In this document: positions 53,157 to 62,468 of the stretch, in pieces
Position numbering within the stretch: position 1 is the stretch's first letter
Layout: every line of letters starts with the position of its first letter
NCBI RefSeq assembly: GCF_000332095.2
Contig: NZ_KI913949.1
Coordinates: 4,363,048 to 4,427,047 of the forward strand
DNA from: Leptolyngbya sp. PCC 6406
GTDB taxonomy: Bacteria; Cyanobacteriota; Cyanobacteriia; Phormidesmidales; Phormidesmidaceae
Direction: 5' to 3'
DNA: 64,000 nt
Program-made: the position numbers and the translations under genes
The notes under the pieces: generated by a model
Database searches by the model: none
The model's input: only the letters and a program-made list of their open reading frames with translations
Told to the model about the DNA's origin: nothing

Positions 53157-55154
53157 TTAGATTTGGCCTTGCCAGCGCTGGATTTCTTGCTGAGCTTGGT
53201 CGTGGACAGGGGTGCTACTGGGAACCAGTTGAGCCGCTGAGATCGCTTCTGAAAACCGACTCTGAGCCGCCCGAGCCCGAGCGATCACCAAAATGTCCTC
53301 ACTCCACTGGGCAACCCGTTCCTGGGCGGTTGCGTACTCCGGCTGATCGGGGGTAATTTGTCGCACCTGCTCAATGGCCTTTTGAAAACTGCTGGCTTGT
53401 CCGGGTTGGAGAGAGGCTTGGGCCTGCTGGATGAGTTGACGGTTGGTCGATTGCTGCTGCCAGCGGGCAATGTTTTCCTGGGCCTGACGATAAACCGCTG
53501 GGCGATCCGGCGGCACCAGTTGGGCCGCTGCGATCGCACCAGCGAGATCCCCTGTGGCAGCGCGCCCCTCCGCCAAATCTAGGATGATGCGACTCCAGCG
53601 GTCAATATCCGCCTGGGCCTGTTCGTAGTAGGGATCCGCCGGGGGAATTTGGCGGGCGGTTTCGATGGCGTTATTAAACAGGGAAGCCGAAATGGGCTGA
53701 ATCTGTCGCCGTGCCTCATTCAGAATGGTCTGATTGCGCTCTGCGGCCTGGGCTGTCCCCCCTTCGGCCTGCTGACGCAACTGTTGATAGGCTTCGTCCT
53801 GCTGTTCTGGCGCGACCAAGTCCAACCAGGCACGGGCTTCCCCATAGCGTTCAGCTGAGATCGCAGCCTCAGCCCATTGCACCGCTGATGCCGCTGGCAA
53901 AGGGGCGGGGGGTTCTGGCTCTGGAGTGATGCCCTGAAGATTTTCTGGGGTGGGCTGGAGGGTAGTGGGATCTGGATCCACCTCAGCGGCAGGGTCTTCA
54001 ACAGCGGCGGGGTCTTCTGCTTCCAGTACCTCCATAGACTCCGGGTCCGCCGGGACAACCTCCGTTGTGTCCGCTGATTCCGTCTGCCCCGTCCCCCTCA
54101 GGAAAGGTTGGTAGCGGGCCAAGACGCCCAAAAGCAGTACCAATGCCGCCCCTAAAATACCCCAGTTCCAGAGAGCGGCGCGAGCGGCATTAGGCGCGTC
54201 CTCCCGTGAGGGAGTTCCCACAGGCTGCATTTTTTCCAATGAACGCGCTGGATCCGCAGGCAGAGGCGGCAAGGGGGCCGCAGAGATCTCCGGAGTATCT
54301 ACGTCGGGGGGTATGGTCTCTGGAGACATGGCAGCGACCATGGCAGGGGAAGTAAACCCAAAGGCTTGGGCCTGATCGGCTTCCGCCTTTTCCGTCATTG
54401 GGAGGGTCGCTATCGCCTCAGCGGGCACCACCATCATGAATTTTTCGGCGGCAGGAATCACCGCCACTGGATTTTGCTGGGGTCGCCAGTGGTGCTGGCT
54501 CAATTCGGGAACACGATCGCTGACATAGGCTGCCAGTTGCGAAGCTGTCACACAGCCGTGATAGCGCAATCCCTCCAGAATTGCCTGGGCAAAAAGGCCG
54601 TGGCGCACCGCCATGGTTTCGTGGGAGTACTGCTGGGGTTGACAGGCCAACAGAATGGGAATTTCAAAGTCTTTGGCAAGAGCTAGGGTTTGTTGGCCCA
54701 GGTTGTGGTGGCCGGTGGCTCCCTGGCTGTGGCTCATATCCAAAGCCAGCAACACATGGGGAGTGGGCGCAGCCTTGAGCGTATCTAAGACCCAAGCTAG
54801 GGAAATGGCGCTTTCCGCCAGATGGTCTGGGGTGCTATCGATGGCCAGCAGGTAGTCTTGCCCCCCTTCGCTGAGGCCATAGCCGCTAAAAAACACCCAC
54901 AGCATGTCCTCCGGTTGGACCCGCTCCTGGCACATCTCCAAAAGTTGCGATCGCAGCGTTTCCCTCAGGGGATAGTGGGCGTAGGGCTCAATCGCAGCAG
55001 ACAGATCCGTCAAGAGGATGCAGTGATTGACGGGCAACCCCACCTCATCCACAAAAAAGTTGCGTAGTCCCACTGCATCTGCTTGGGCATACATCAACGG
55101 CTGCAAGGCAGGGTACTGGTTAATCCCAATGAGGAGAGCCCACTGATTTGCCAT
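53157..55154 (-). CDS. Pseudo-orthocaspase (caspase-like domain with lost catalytic dyad)
   Basis: The 665-aa product has an N-terminal caspase-like p20 domain (ALLIGINQYPALQPLMYAQA at the start). The catalytic His motif reads WVFFSGYGLSEGGQDYLLAI (Tyr for His) and the Cys motif VLLALDMSHSQGATG (Ser for Cys). A transmembrane helix lies at about 335-355. The C-terminal half carries repeated segments of the form AIAAAQLVPPDRPAVYRQAQ ENIARWQQ. This is presumably a non-proteolytic scaffold. It is monocistronic. Confidence 0.88.
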   Translation of the reverse strand: MANQWALLIGINQYPALQPLMYAQADAVGLRNFFVDEVGLPVNHCILLTDLSAAIEPYAHYPLRETLRSQLLEMCQERVQPEDMLWVFFSGYGLSEGGQDYLLAIDSTPDHLAESAISLAWVLDTLKAAPTPHVLLALDMSHSQGATGHHNLGQQTLALAKDFEIPILLACQPQQYSHETMAVRHGLFAQAILEGLRYHGCVTASQLAAYVSDRVPELSQHHWRPQQNPVAVIPAAEKFMMVVPAEAIATLPMTEKAEADQAQAFGFTSPAMVAAMSPETIPPDVDTPEISAAPLPPLPADPARSLEKMQPVGTPSREDAPNAARAALWNWGILGAALVLLLGVLARYQPFLRGTGQTESADTTEVVPADPESMEVLEAEDPAAVEDPAAEVDPDPTTLQPTPENLQGITPEPEPPAPLPAASAVQWAEAAISAERYGEARAWLDLVAPEQQDEAYQQLRQQAEGGTAQAAERNQTILNEARRQIQPISASLFNNAIETARQIPPADPYYEQAQADIDRWSRIILDLAEGRAATGDLAGAIAAAQLVPPDRPAVYRQAQENIARWQQQSTNRQLIQQAQASLQPGQASSFQKAIEQVRQITPDQPEYATAQERVAQWSEDILVIARARAAQSRFSEAISAAQLVPSSTPVHDQAQQEIQRWQGQI

Positions 55155-55583
55155 GGATGATTAATAGATGAACCTAAACACCTAGACTGTCACAACCACT
55201 AAGAGCATGACTCCAGCGATAGGACGCCTATACAGTAGCGGATTTGATACCAGACGATACCATACCCGATTAGAAACGGAGCCAATGGACCATTGAGATG
55301 CAACAGTCCTCAAAACTAAACCTTGCCCAAGTCCAGAAGCAGAGTTTTCCCAGTGGGGAAACTCCAGATTTCGAGCTGGACTTGGTATAGGACTCAAAAT
55401 TGACGATTGCGCCAGGGATGGCTACAGTTAAAGCGGCCAAAAGGTTCTCACTTCATTGGATTCAGCCCCTACACTAGGGCCATCGGGCTTTAATCTTAGG
55501 ACCGTCTTCTCAGGCCATGCCCTGACTGCCTCGGTTCTGAACAAGGCCCACAGCTTTTCAAGACCTCTAGGGATAGCAGCACC
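55155..55583. repeat. Intergenic region with dispersed repeat E, copy 2
   Basis: Repeat E (CCTTGCCCAAGTCCAGAAGC through GAGCTGGACTTGGTA) lies at 55319-55390 and matches 47822-47906. The remainder between the divergent genes shows no gene; it presumably contains the two promoters. Confidence 0.6.
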
Positions 55584-56012
55584 ATGTTCCAATCACCTTT
55601 AGCCTCCCCAGATCAGTCCCGGCTTCCTTGCCGCCAACCCCTGATCAGTTGGGGACTCTCTGCCCTCCTGCTGAGTAGTGGTGCGATCGCCACCACAGTA
55701 CTTTTGGCCACCCCTCCCGCTGCCCAGGCGTACACTGCTCGGGTCAGCCTCTTTGTCTACCGCGACTCCGGTGAACCCTACGAGAACTTCCTGCGGCGGG
55801 CGGAGGCGATCTCCCGCGCTGGGGTTCAACGCAGCCTCGATGCCGACCTCCTGACCACTGAAGTGATTGTGACCGTGGTAGGAGAAAACCAAGGTATCTC
55901 TGTCCCCATCATGGATGTGCAGGTAACCCGAAACCAATGGCGCGATCGCCCCGATCCCCAATACTGGGCCACCTACTACGAGAGCGCCTCCCTGCTGCTG
56001 GGCTTCTTTTAA
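55584..56012 (+). CDS. Small exported protein of unknown function
   Basis: The 142-aa product has a signal peptide (SWGLSALLLSSGAIATTVLL, cleavage probably after PPAAQA). A mature domain of about 90 residues follows, starting YTARVSLFVYRDSGEPYENF and containing TTEVIVTVVGENQGISVPIM, then NQWRDRPDPQYWATYYESA. It looks like conserved cyanobacterial secreted hypotheticals; no function is assigned. An A+T-poor gap of 245 bases follows before rpmF. Confidence 0.7.
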   Translation: MFQSPLASPDQSRLPCRQPLISWGLSALLLSSGAIATTVLLATPPAAQAYTARVSLFVYRDSGEPYENFLRRAEAISRAGVQRSLDADLLTTEVIVTVVGENQGISVPIMDVQVTRNQWRDRPDPQYWATYYESASLLLGFF

Positions 56013-56258
56013 GCGCCTTGCCAGATTCAGAGTATTCCCGCTAAATCCTTGTCCCGCATTTTCATCAACGATCCAGCGGATGCCATCCTTAGGACAGTAG
56101 GCTTAATCGATCCACGGGATCACTTTTTAGATGGAATAGTCTCAGAAAAGCACGCTTCTCTCTGGCCGCTGGGAGTAGGAATGAAGAAAAATCTTCGTCG
56201 TGGGGAGAAACAAGGTGCTACTATTGAAAGGTTGTAAGCAGCCACCCCTAGGTTAGCC

Positions 56259-56438
56259 ATGGCGGTTCCTAAGAAGAAAACTTCTAAATCCAAGCGAAAT
56301 ATGCGCAAAGCATACTGGAAGCGCACGGCGGCGCTACAGGCTCAAAAAGCTTTGTCCCAAGGTAAGTCCGTTCTCACCGGTCGGTCTACCGGCTTCGTTT
56401 ATCCTACCCCTGATGACGACGAGGACGACGAAGAATAG
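56259..56438 (+). CDS. rpmF: 50S ribosomal protein L32
   Basis: L32 is a small 50S protein. The 59-aa product begins [20 protein letters not shown], the classic L32 start, followed by [20 protein letters not shown] and an acidic tail (DDDEDDEE) as in cyanobacteria and plastids. The zinc-binding Cys residues are absent, as in the plastid-type protein. A clear terminator follows 24 bases downstream. Confidence 0.93.
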   Translation: MAVPKKKTSKSKRNMRKAYWKRTAALQAQKALSQGKSVLTGRSTGFVYPTPDDDEDDEE

Positions 56439-56461
56439 CGGTGACTAGATAGAACACAACG

Positions 56462-56495
56462 AACAGGGGGAAGGTATAAACTTCCCCCTGTTTTT
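56462..56495 (+). terminator. Rho-independent terminator of rpmF
   Basis: AACAGGGGGAAG pairs with CTTCCCCCTGTT across a TATAAA-type loop, followed by TTTTTG. Confidence 0.92.
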
Positions 56496-56682
56496 GTCGT
56501 GCCTCAGCGGCCCAAACTCCGCAGGGAGTGCGTCAAAACAGAGTGCGTAAAAATACGGTGAAAATAGGCTCAGTTCCCTGGGGACTGTGCCATATTCCGT
56601 ACTGTCATGGACGTGAATTTTATCGGGAAACTTGCAGGATAGGACAGTAGAGATATCTACGACCGTTTCCAGAATTTTTCCC

Positions 56683-56826
56683 ATGGCTAACTCCGTCCGG
56701 TGTCCCCACTGCGGCCATACCCACCTCAAGCGCATCCGGGTGCGCGGTATTCGCAAATGTGCCTCCTGCCAGAATTTTGTCGATATTCGTAAAGAGTCTT
56801 GGTGGCGCAAGGTTCTTTCTGCCTAG
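56683..56826 (+). CDS. Small zinc-ribbon protein
   Basis: The 47-aa product begins MANSVRCPHCGHTHLKRIRV and has two Cys pairs (CPHC and CASC, about 19 residues apart), which should hold one zinc ion. A basic, Trp-containing tail (ESWWRKVLSA) follows. Small zinc ribbons of this size bind nucleic acid or protein in other systems; the role here is unknown. Confidence 0.6.
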   Translation: MANSVRCPHCGHTHLKRIRVRGIRKCASCQNFVDIRKESWWRKVLSA

Positions 56827-56958
56827 GGCTCCCCGCCAGATTTGGGCCAACCTAGCCACCCCTAGGGGCTGCCATTGGGGCAGTATCCCCGATCATGGCA
56901 ATCATTGGCAGCGCTATGATCGAGGCTGTACTGTCGTGACCCAGCACCAGGAAGGGCG

Positions 56959-57549
56959 ATGAAATTTTTTGAGCAGCCCGGACCCCACCAAGCCGACCGC
57001 GTTCCCCCAGGACAACATTTGGCCAAAGGATTCCCGGTGCTCACCTATGGCGAAACGCCCCAGGTGAGTCAAGGTGACTGGGCTTTGCAGGTGTTTGGGC
57101 TGGTGGCCCCCAAGACCTTTCACTGGACTGACATTCTGGCGCTGCCCCAGCAAGCCTTCACCGCTGATTTTCACTGTGTCACCACCTGGTCTAAGTTAGA
57201 TGTGAAGTGGACGGGGGTGGCAATCTCAGACTTTATGGCCCAAGTGAGTCTGTTGTCTGAAGCCGCCTATGTCTTAATCCACTGCTACGGTGGCTACACA
57301 ACCAACCTGAGTCTGGCGGATTTTGTCCGGCCCGAGAACTTCCTGGCCCTTACCCTATTTGGCGAACCTTTGCCTGCGGCCCATGGTGGTCCCCTGCGAG
57401 TTGTGGTGCCCCATCTCTATGCCTGGAAAAGTGCCAAGTGGATCAATGGGCTGGAGTTTTTGTCGGAGGAGGCGTTGGGCTTCTGGGAGTGCAATGGCTA
57501 CCACCGTCGAGGAGACCCCTGGGCTAAACAGCGCTATAGCGATCGCTAG
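56959..57549 (+). CDS. Sulfite oxidase-like molybdopterin oxidoreductase (YedY/MsrP family)
   Basis: The 196-aa product is a single oxidoreductase molybdopterin domain. The Moco-ligating Cys is in TADFHCVTTWSKLDVKWTGV; LTLFGEPLPAAHGGPLRVVV and PHLYAWKSAKWINGLEFL are typical. There is no Tat signal or haem domain, so it is probably a cytoplasmic short form with unknown substrate. It ends next to a REP-like palindrome. Confidence 0.88.
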   Translation: MKFFEQPGPHQADRVPPGQHLAKGFPVLTYGETPQVSQGDWALQVFGLVAPKTFHWTDILALPQQAFTADFHCVTTWSKLDVKWTGVAISDFMAQVSLLSEAAYVLIHCYGGYTTNLSLADFVRPENFLALTLFGEPLPAAHGGPLRVVVPHLYAWKSAKWINGLEFLSEEALGFWECNGYHRRGDPWAKQRYSDR

Positions 57550-57572
57550 AGGCCGGTCAAAGACCATCGCGG
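57539..57572. repeat. REP-like palindrome F, copy 5 (partial, inverted)
   Basis: AGCGATCGCTAGAGGCCGGT and CAAAGACCATCGCGG. It overlaps the stop of the sulfite-oxidase-like gene, whose last codons and TAG lie in it. Confidence 0.6.
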
Positions 57573-57721
57573 ATTCTAATCTTCACGCCTCTTCCCCACC
57601 ATCGACCTCATGATGTAGGGAACCCCATAGCACTTTTTGTTATCTCTGACTACAGATACGATACTGTTTCCCCTCTTCAGGGAAGCCTAGCTTCTAAGGA
57701 AACTACGGATTCGCAATTCCT

Positions 57722-58489
57722 ATGGTCTTTGTGCAACCGGACAATGACCCAATTTTCGGCTCTTTGCCCCTCCAGGCTAAGGGTTGGTTAGAGGGACTGC
57801 CCTGGGAACAGCGACGCTATGTGCTTTCCCTGTGCCACCTGATGTCGGCCTCTCCCCCGGAGATGCAGGCGGAATTTTTGGATGATTACACAGCGGATGG
57901 CCTCGTCTTCCGCGTGATTCAAGACCAGGACACCAAGCAAAAGGTCAGCAGCTATCTTCAGCAGTTTCACATCCAGACCGAACTCACGGAACCGGTCCTA
58001 CGCAGCTACATTCGCCAGTTCTACATTCACTCGGCCCAGGATGCTCGCCAGCAACCTGATCTGTACCTAGAGTCGGCTCTCCGCTTGATGATTAGCACCC
58101 AGGAGCGCAACAGCGTCTTTAGCTACATGCTGGGGTTTGAGTTGATCAAGCTCATGTTCCAGATGAGTTGGTCCCAACAGGAGCGGCTGTACCGGATTCA
58201 GATCAGCCAGGAAGAGTTTATCCGCAACTACATTCGCCCCATCCAGCACACCCACCGCATCAATGGCATCGTGGTCCCCAAGGATGAGGATCAGTTTTTT
58301 GCCCGTCGGGACTACTTTGTGAAGAAGCCCGCTCTTCAGGGGAAGCGCTTGGTGGAGTTAGTGATGGCCACCTTCACCGCTGAAACCGTTAGTAGTTTTG
58401 GCTTTGGGATCATTCGTACCCAGAATTCCTTTCAGTTTGACTATGAGTATATCTATGCGGCGGAGCCTGCTGAGGCAATTTTTGACTAG
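57722..58489 (+). CDS. Conserved cyanobacterial protein of unknown function
   Basis: The 255-aa helical product begins MVFVQPDNDPIFGSLPLQAK and contains WEQRRYVLSLCHLMSASPPE, RSYIRQFYIHSAQDARQQP and a C-terminal basic/aromatic region (FFARRDYFVKKPALQGKRLV). No known catalytic motif is visible. Composition matches the host, so it is not recently acquired. I do not recognise the family with confidence. Confidence 0.7.
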   Translation: MVFVQPDNDPIFGSLPLQAKGWLEGLPWEQRRYVLSLCHLMSASPPEMQAEFLDDYTADGLVFRVIQDQDTKQKVSSYLQQFHIQTELTEPVLRSYIRQFYIHSAQDARQQPDLYLESALRLMISTQERNSVFSYMLGFELIKLMFQMSWSQQERLYRIQISQEEFIRNYIRPIQHTHRINGIVVPKDEDQFFARRDYFVKKPALQGKRLVELVMATFTAETVSSFGFGIIRTQNSFQFDYEYIYAAEPAEAIFD

Positions 58490-58710
58490 GTTCCGTTGGC
58501 CCCGTTATACCTCGGTTAGAGCCTGGTGGCGGTTTTGACGGCGGCTTCAGCAGCATCGCCCAAGGCATGAGCGGTGCTGGTGGCGTTGCCAAAGCCATCG
58601 GTCATGGCCCCTCGCAGTCAGTGGGTGAATGTCGCCATGGCGCGGGGTTGAAATCAGATTGGGTGCTAGTGACATAATAGAGTCCACGCTGACCCGCAAG
58701 GTGCTGTCCC

Positions 58711-59505
58711 ATGGCTGAGACCACCGGACTGATTTCTGATCCCATCCTTTACCCCGACTCCGATGGGCAACCGATGACCGAAAGCGATGCCACCCGCGAT
58801 TATCTGCTGTACTGCGTTGAGGTGTTGCGGCTTTATTTCAAGGGCCGCTCTAATGTTTACGTTTCGGGTAACTTGTTTGTTTACTACGAAGAAGGCAATC
58901 CCAAGGCTGCGATTTCCCCTGACGTATTTGTCATTTTTGGGGTGAGCAACCGCAAGCGCCGCAGCTATAAAACCTGGCAGGAAGGGGGCAAGTTGCCCAA
59001 TTTCGTCCTGGAAGTTACCTCCCGCAGTACGAAACGACAAGACGAAGTGGAAAAACCTCGCCTCTATGCCAGTCTGGGGGTACAAGAATACTTTCAGTAC
59101 GATCCCACGGCTGATTATCTCAACCCCCAATTGCGGGGGGCGCAACTGGTGGATGGCACTTACCAGCCATTGCCCCTGGCCTCAACCGCCGCTGGCTTGC
59201 CCTATATCCATAGCGCGGTGCTGGGGCTAGATTTGCAACTGCATCCCCCCTATCCAGAACTGGGACTAGCCCCTGCGGCTCAGGCGCTGCGGTTCTACGA
59301 TCCTCAAACGGGGACTAAGCTCCTGAGCCGAGATGAGCTGGAGCAGTTGCGGGAGGCGCTCCAGGAGGAGAATGGGTTGATTCAGCAGGATCGCGATGCC
59401 GCCCAGCAGGAACGCGATGCTGCTCAGCAGGAGCGCGATGCCGCCCAGCAACGGGCTGAGACTCTAGCCGCCCGCCTGCGGGAGTTGGGGATTGACCCGG
59501 AGTAG
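58711..59505 (+). CDS. Uma2-family (DUF820) endonuclease-like protein
   Basis: Uma2 proteins have a PD-(D/E)XK fold and are greatly expanded in cyanobacteria. The 264-aa product contains NPKAAISPDVFVIFGVSNRK (catalytic Asp), GGKLPNFVLEVTSRSTKRQD (E-x-T/K region) and GVQEYFQYDPTADYLNPQL. The C-terminal coiled coil is built from a 21-bp DNA repeat giving RDAAQQE units three times. The substrate is unknown. Confidence 0.88.
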   Translation: MAETTGLISDPILYPDSDGQPMTESDATRDYLLYCVEVLRLYFKGRSNVYVSGNLFVYYEEGNPKAAISPDVFVIFGVSNRKRRSYKTWQEGGKLPNFVLEVTSRSTKRQDEVEKPRLYASLGVQEYFQYDPTADYLNPQLRGAQLVDGTYQPLPLASTAAGLPYIHSAVLGLDLQLHPPYPELGLAPAAQALRFYDPQTGTKLLSRDELEQLREALQEENGLIQQDRDAAQQERDAAQQERDAAQQRAETLAARLRELGIDPE

Positions 59506-59580
59506 GACCTGGGTGCTTTACTCAGCGATGCATGGCCCTAAGAGGATATTTGAAAACACGGGGAAGGGGTATGAAAAGCC

Positions 59581-59883
59581 TCACGCGAGTCTCCGTAGCA
59601 TGATGCGAATCATGGCGATGTGGATCAGTGTCTCGGAGGATTCAGGCAAGCGCTCATAATCTACATTCAGCCGACGGCACCAATGGAGCCAGCCATAGGT
59701 GCGCTCCACCACCCAGCGCCTGGGTAAAAGGACGAACCCCTTGGCCCCTTGAGGACGCAATACCACTTCCACCACTATCGCAAACCAGTCAATTACCGTC
59801 TTGAAGAAGTCCACGCCCGAAAAGCCCCCATCCACCCAGATGAGCCCCAGGCGAGGCAGACGTTCTCGTTCCGGAGCGAACAA
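59581..59883 (-). CDS. IS5-family transposase, C-terminal frame
   Basis: This frame carries the second Asp (LIWVDGGFSGVDF) and the DDE Glu (VVERTYGWLHWCRRLNVDYE). It continues the N-terminal frame after a shift at about 59883. The listed start codon is only the first in frame; the natural product is the fusion. Confidence 0.8.
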   Translation of the reverse strand: MFAPERERLPRLGLIWVDGGFSGVDFFKTVIDWFAIVVEVVLRPQGAKGFVLLPRRWVVERTYGWLHWCRRLNVDYERLPESSETLIHIAMIRIMLRRLA

Positions 59884-60373
59884 CCGATAGCAGTTGTTTG
59901 GCTCCTTCCCGCTCCGGGACGCTGGCGGCTACCACCTTCACCGCCACTAATAACCCCAAGGTATCAACCAGGGTAAACCGCTTGCGACCCTTGATTTTCT
60001 TACCCCCGTCATAGCCCACCGATTGGCTCACCATGACTGCACTGGGCACGCTCTGAGAATCGAGAGTTCCCGCACTTGGGGTCGGAGCTCGGTCTTCGGC
60101 CACCCTCACCCAGGCCACCAAATGGTCATGCACTCGCTTCCAAGTGCCGTCGTTTTTCCACTGTCGGAAGTAGTAATACACCGTGGAATAGGGCGGAAAG
60201 GTCTTGGGCAACAGTGACCAGGCACAGCTCGTCGCTAAAACATACAGAATGGCGTTGATGACATCATAGAGGTCAACGGTGCGAGGTCTCCCTGTCGCTT
60301 TCGGGCCAGGGAGCAAGGGGAATAGGAGATCCCACTGGTCACGGGTCAGACTGCTGGAATATTCTGATGTCAT
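59789..60373 (-). CDS. IS5-family transposase, N-terminal frame
   Basis: It begins MTSEYSSSLTRDQWDLLFPL and contains YDVINAILYVLATSCAWSLL plus the first Asp in GTLDSQSVPSAV, then GYDGGKKIKGRKRFTLVDTL. Past LSVV the frame loses homology. A one-base shift at CGGTTGTTCGC joins it to the C-terminal frame: either programmed frameshifting, known in some IS5 subgroups, or decay. Confidence 0.8.
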   Translation of the reverse strand: MTSEYSSSLTRDQWDLLFPLLPGPKATGRPRTVDLYDVINAILYVLATSCAWSLLPKTFPPYSTVYYYFRQWKNDGTWKRVHDHLVAWVRVAEDRAPTPSAGTLDSQSVPSAVMVSQSVGYDGGKKIKGRKRFTLVDTLGLLVAVKVVAASVPEREGAKQLLSVVRSGTRTSASPGAHLGGWGLFGRGLLQDGN

Positions 60374-60558
60374 GGCTTCCAAGGGGCTACAGTTTTCATT
60401 AATCTGAGCCTAATACCGAGGAAGCCTTTTCTACGATCCGGGTTTCTATGTGCTAATTGATACTTTCCAAATATCCTCTTAGACCATCTGTCTGTTTCAG
60501 GGTAATTCGATTGCCTTCGCCAAGCTGCCGCCGGATGCAGTAGATAGATTGAATACAG

Positions 60559-61905
60559 TTACTCATCACCATATTCCCCTTCCATATCTGCCATGCTACG
60601 AGTATTTCCTGCCCACTCGATTGGCTTCAACAAAGCAGCTTTAGGATTGCCAATTTGGTCTCTATATTTTTGCTTCAAATCACGAACCTTATCTTTTATC
60701 TTTAGCCCTAATGAATGGCTAATAATACTGGAAATAAGCTTCCGTTCTGTTTTCCCACCTACAATTCTGCGTGTGCCTGGATTCCAGATCAAATTAGCCC
60801 AAGGAGAATCATCGATATCCATCGATATGTTTTCCATAATTGCGCCAATAGTTTCCGGAATTGACTTATCTTGAATGCCCGCAAGCATAAGCACCTCGGC
60901 AAGTATATATTGCCCCATAGGACGGGCGAAAATACTACCACCTGGCAAGGGATTGCCAGCATCATCAATTATCATTTTCCCATCTGAATCTGTTTTTTTT
61001 CTAAGATCACCCGGAGTTTTCTTCCCCTTTAATACTTGATCAAATCCTGGAGCTTTACCTAAGAGTTGCATCCACACCTGCTCAAGAAAGCCATAGTACT
61101 CATCTAGATCTTCATTAGAAGGTCTAAATTGCTTGAAACTACCATCAATATCACGCCCCATTTTGTAAGCAGGAATAGCTATCAAAATTTCGTTGGTCTC
61201 ATAAAATGCACTTAGAGTTGTGATGTAGGGATCGTTACCTTTACTAGGAGTAATTTGTTTCGACCCTAGTTTGCATAGAACTAAATTCTTTAAAACGCTA
61301 CTTTCTTTAACCAAGCGCCTTGTGACGATTGCAATAGCATCATCCTCGTCAATAGCAATATTAACTCCGGAAGATGTTGGCTTTGCTCGACGATTTAATG
61401 TTGAGAATAATCTACGAGTTCGTTGCAAGCCCTCTTTAGTATTTTCATGATTGAGGATAATTACAGTAATTTCTTCTTGCCTTAGATCAGGATCCATTGC
61501 AATAGCTTCTTGAATCGATCGCAAGCGATGTTGTCCATCTAGGGCGTAATAAACCTGACTTCCATCAAAGCGTAGTAGGCCAAACCCATAGCTGTGCTTA
61601 TCATCATCAAGGTCATTGAGAAGATCATGTTCAGCGACTTTGACAGGAGAAAACTCAGGTTCACCACCATACACTGCAACAACCAATGCGCCATAAAATC
61701 TTTGAGGCTCATTTAGAAGATAGGGAACCATCTCTTTTGAGACACGATTAGAAATTTCGCGCTGAATCACTTCGTCTAAATCTTTGTGCGCATGGATCTC
61801 TTCTGCTAGTTGACATTCTTTGGCAATCTTTCCAAGCTTCATAACAGTAACATAGTACTGCCAGTCTCCCATTCTAGCCTTTAATGCGGGCACATAATCA
61901 GCCAT
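60559..61905 (-). CDS. DGQHR-domain protein (DndB-like)
   Basis: The 448-aa product has the DGQHR motif in QVYYALDGQHRLRSIQEAIA at about 115-135, with preceding FYGALVVAVYGGEP and later RTRRLFSTLNRRAKPTSSG, the DndB/ParB-like pattern. DndB represses phosphorothioation (dnd) operons in several bacteria. Here dndC-like and other genes lie upstream on the same strand. The gene is A+T-rich. The frame is open to TTG 61911; ATG 61905 is chosen. Confidence 0.88.
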   Translation of the reverse strand: MADYVPALKARMGDWQYYVTVMKLGKIAKECQLAEEIHAHKDLDEVIQREISNRVSKEMVPYLLNEPQRFYGALVVAVYGGEPEFSPVKVAEHDLLNDLDDDKHSYGFGLLRFDGSQVYYALDGQHRLRSIQEAIAMDPDLRQEEITVIILNHENTKEGLQRTRRLFSTLNRRAKPTSSGVNIAIDEDDAIAIVTRRLVKESSVLKNLVLCKLGSKQITPSKGNDPYITTLSAFYETNEILIAIPAYKMGRDIDGSFKQFRPSNEDLDEYYGFLEQVWMQLLGKAPGFDQVLKGKKTPGDLRKKTDSDGKMIIDDAGNPLPGGSIFARPMGQYILAEVLMLAGIQDKSIPETIGAIMENISMDIDDSPWANLIWNPGTRRIVGGKTERKLISSIISHSLGLKIKDKVRDLKQKYRDQIGNPKAALLKPIEWAGNTRSMADMEGEYGDE

Positions 61906-61955
61906 GATCAAAAAACTCCCATGATAAAACTGATGAACAATGTAAGAGAGAAAAG

Positions 61956-62468
61956 CTATTCAAAAGCTTTTCCCCATAATCTTTGATGGCTAGGAATAGC
62001 CTCATTACAAGGTGGTCTACAACACATTAAAAGATGCTCTTCTACAGTATCGACATACACTCTTGGTAGCTGCGCCCACCAAAAGTATAGACACGTCTTA
62101 TACTTATTAAGCATCTTCACAACACTTTTACGACCTTTTGCATCTTGTTGCTCTTTGAAGTAATTTTCAAATCTTTCAGATAGATAACCAGGCGCGGCCT
62201 TTCCAATATACATAGGTAGATGCAATTCTTCTGGGAAAGGGTTTCCTAGTTGAATTGAAAAGCAGTAAACTCCATGCTTATCTGGGATCAGCTGTCTAGA
62301 TGCTTTCAGGAATTTGCACTTGTCCCATTTCAGTTCTACATCACCTACCACCTTAGGAAACTCATCGATATACTCAGGAAGCCATCGAAGGTTAAATTCA
62401 AAATCTTTTGGAAAATATCCTTGTATTGCTTCCTTTTGCTTCGCAAAATCATATGGCTCTTGACTCAT
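61956..62468 (-). CDS. GIY-YIG-like nuclease-fold protein
   Basis: The 170-aa product shows the GIY-YIG signature in order: HGVYCFSIQLG (GIY position), LPMYIGKAAPGYLSERFENY (YIG plus the conserved Arg), VDTVEEHLLMCC (Glu) and RPPCNEAIP (Asn). The N-terminal 60 residues are unique. It lies 51 bases upstream of the DGQHR gene on the same strand and is A+T-rich. The assignment is by motif order and spacing. Confidence 0.7.
   Translation of the reverse strand: MSQEPYDFAKQKEAIQGYFPKDFEFNLRWLPEYIDEFPKVVGDVELKWDKCKFLKASRQLIPDKHGVYCFSIQLGNPFPEELHLPMYIGKAAPGYLSERFENYFKEQQDAKGRKSVVKMLNKYKTCLYFWWAQLPRVYVDTVEEHLLMCCRPPCNEAIPSHQRLWGKAFE

Larger units (their letters stand above)
59538..60482 (-). mobile_element. 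IS5-family insertion sequence, about 945 bp
   Basis: Terminal inverted repeats TAAGAGGATATTTG (left, 59539) and the matching TAAGAGGATATTTGG reading in from the right (about 60481) enclose two overlapping transposase frames. It separates the Uma2 gene from the A+T-rich island. Confidence 0.8.

Noticed and set aside
56049-56237. 62-codon ORF before rpmF
   Set aside because: TTG start; it overlaps a weak dispersed similarity with 18071-18121 (GGCTTAATCGATCCACGGGA type), so more likely repeat DNA.
58516-58605. 29-codon minus-strand ORF starting MTDGFGNATSTAH
   Set aside because: The pattern is protein-like, but there is no ribosome-binding site, homology or neighbour support; perhaps a gene remnant.
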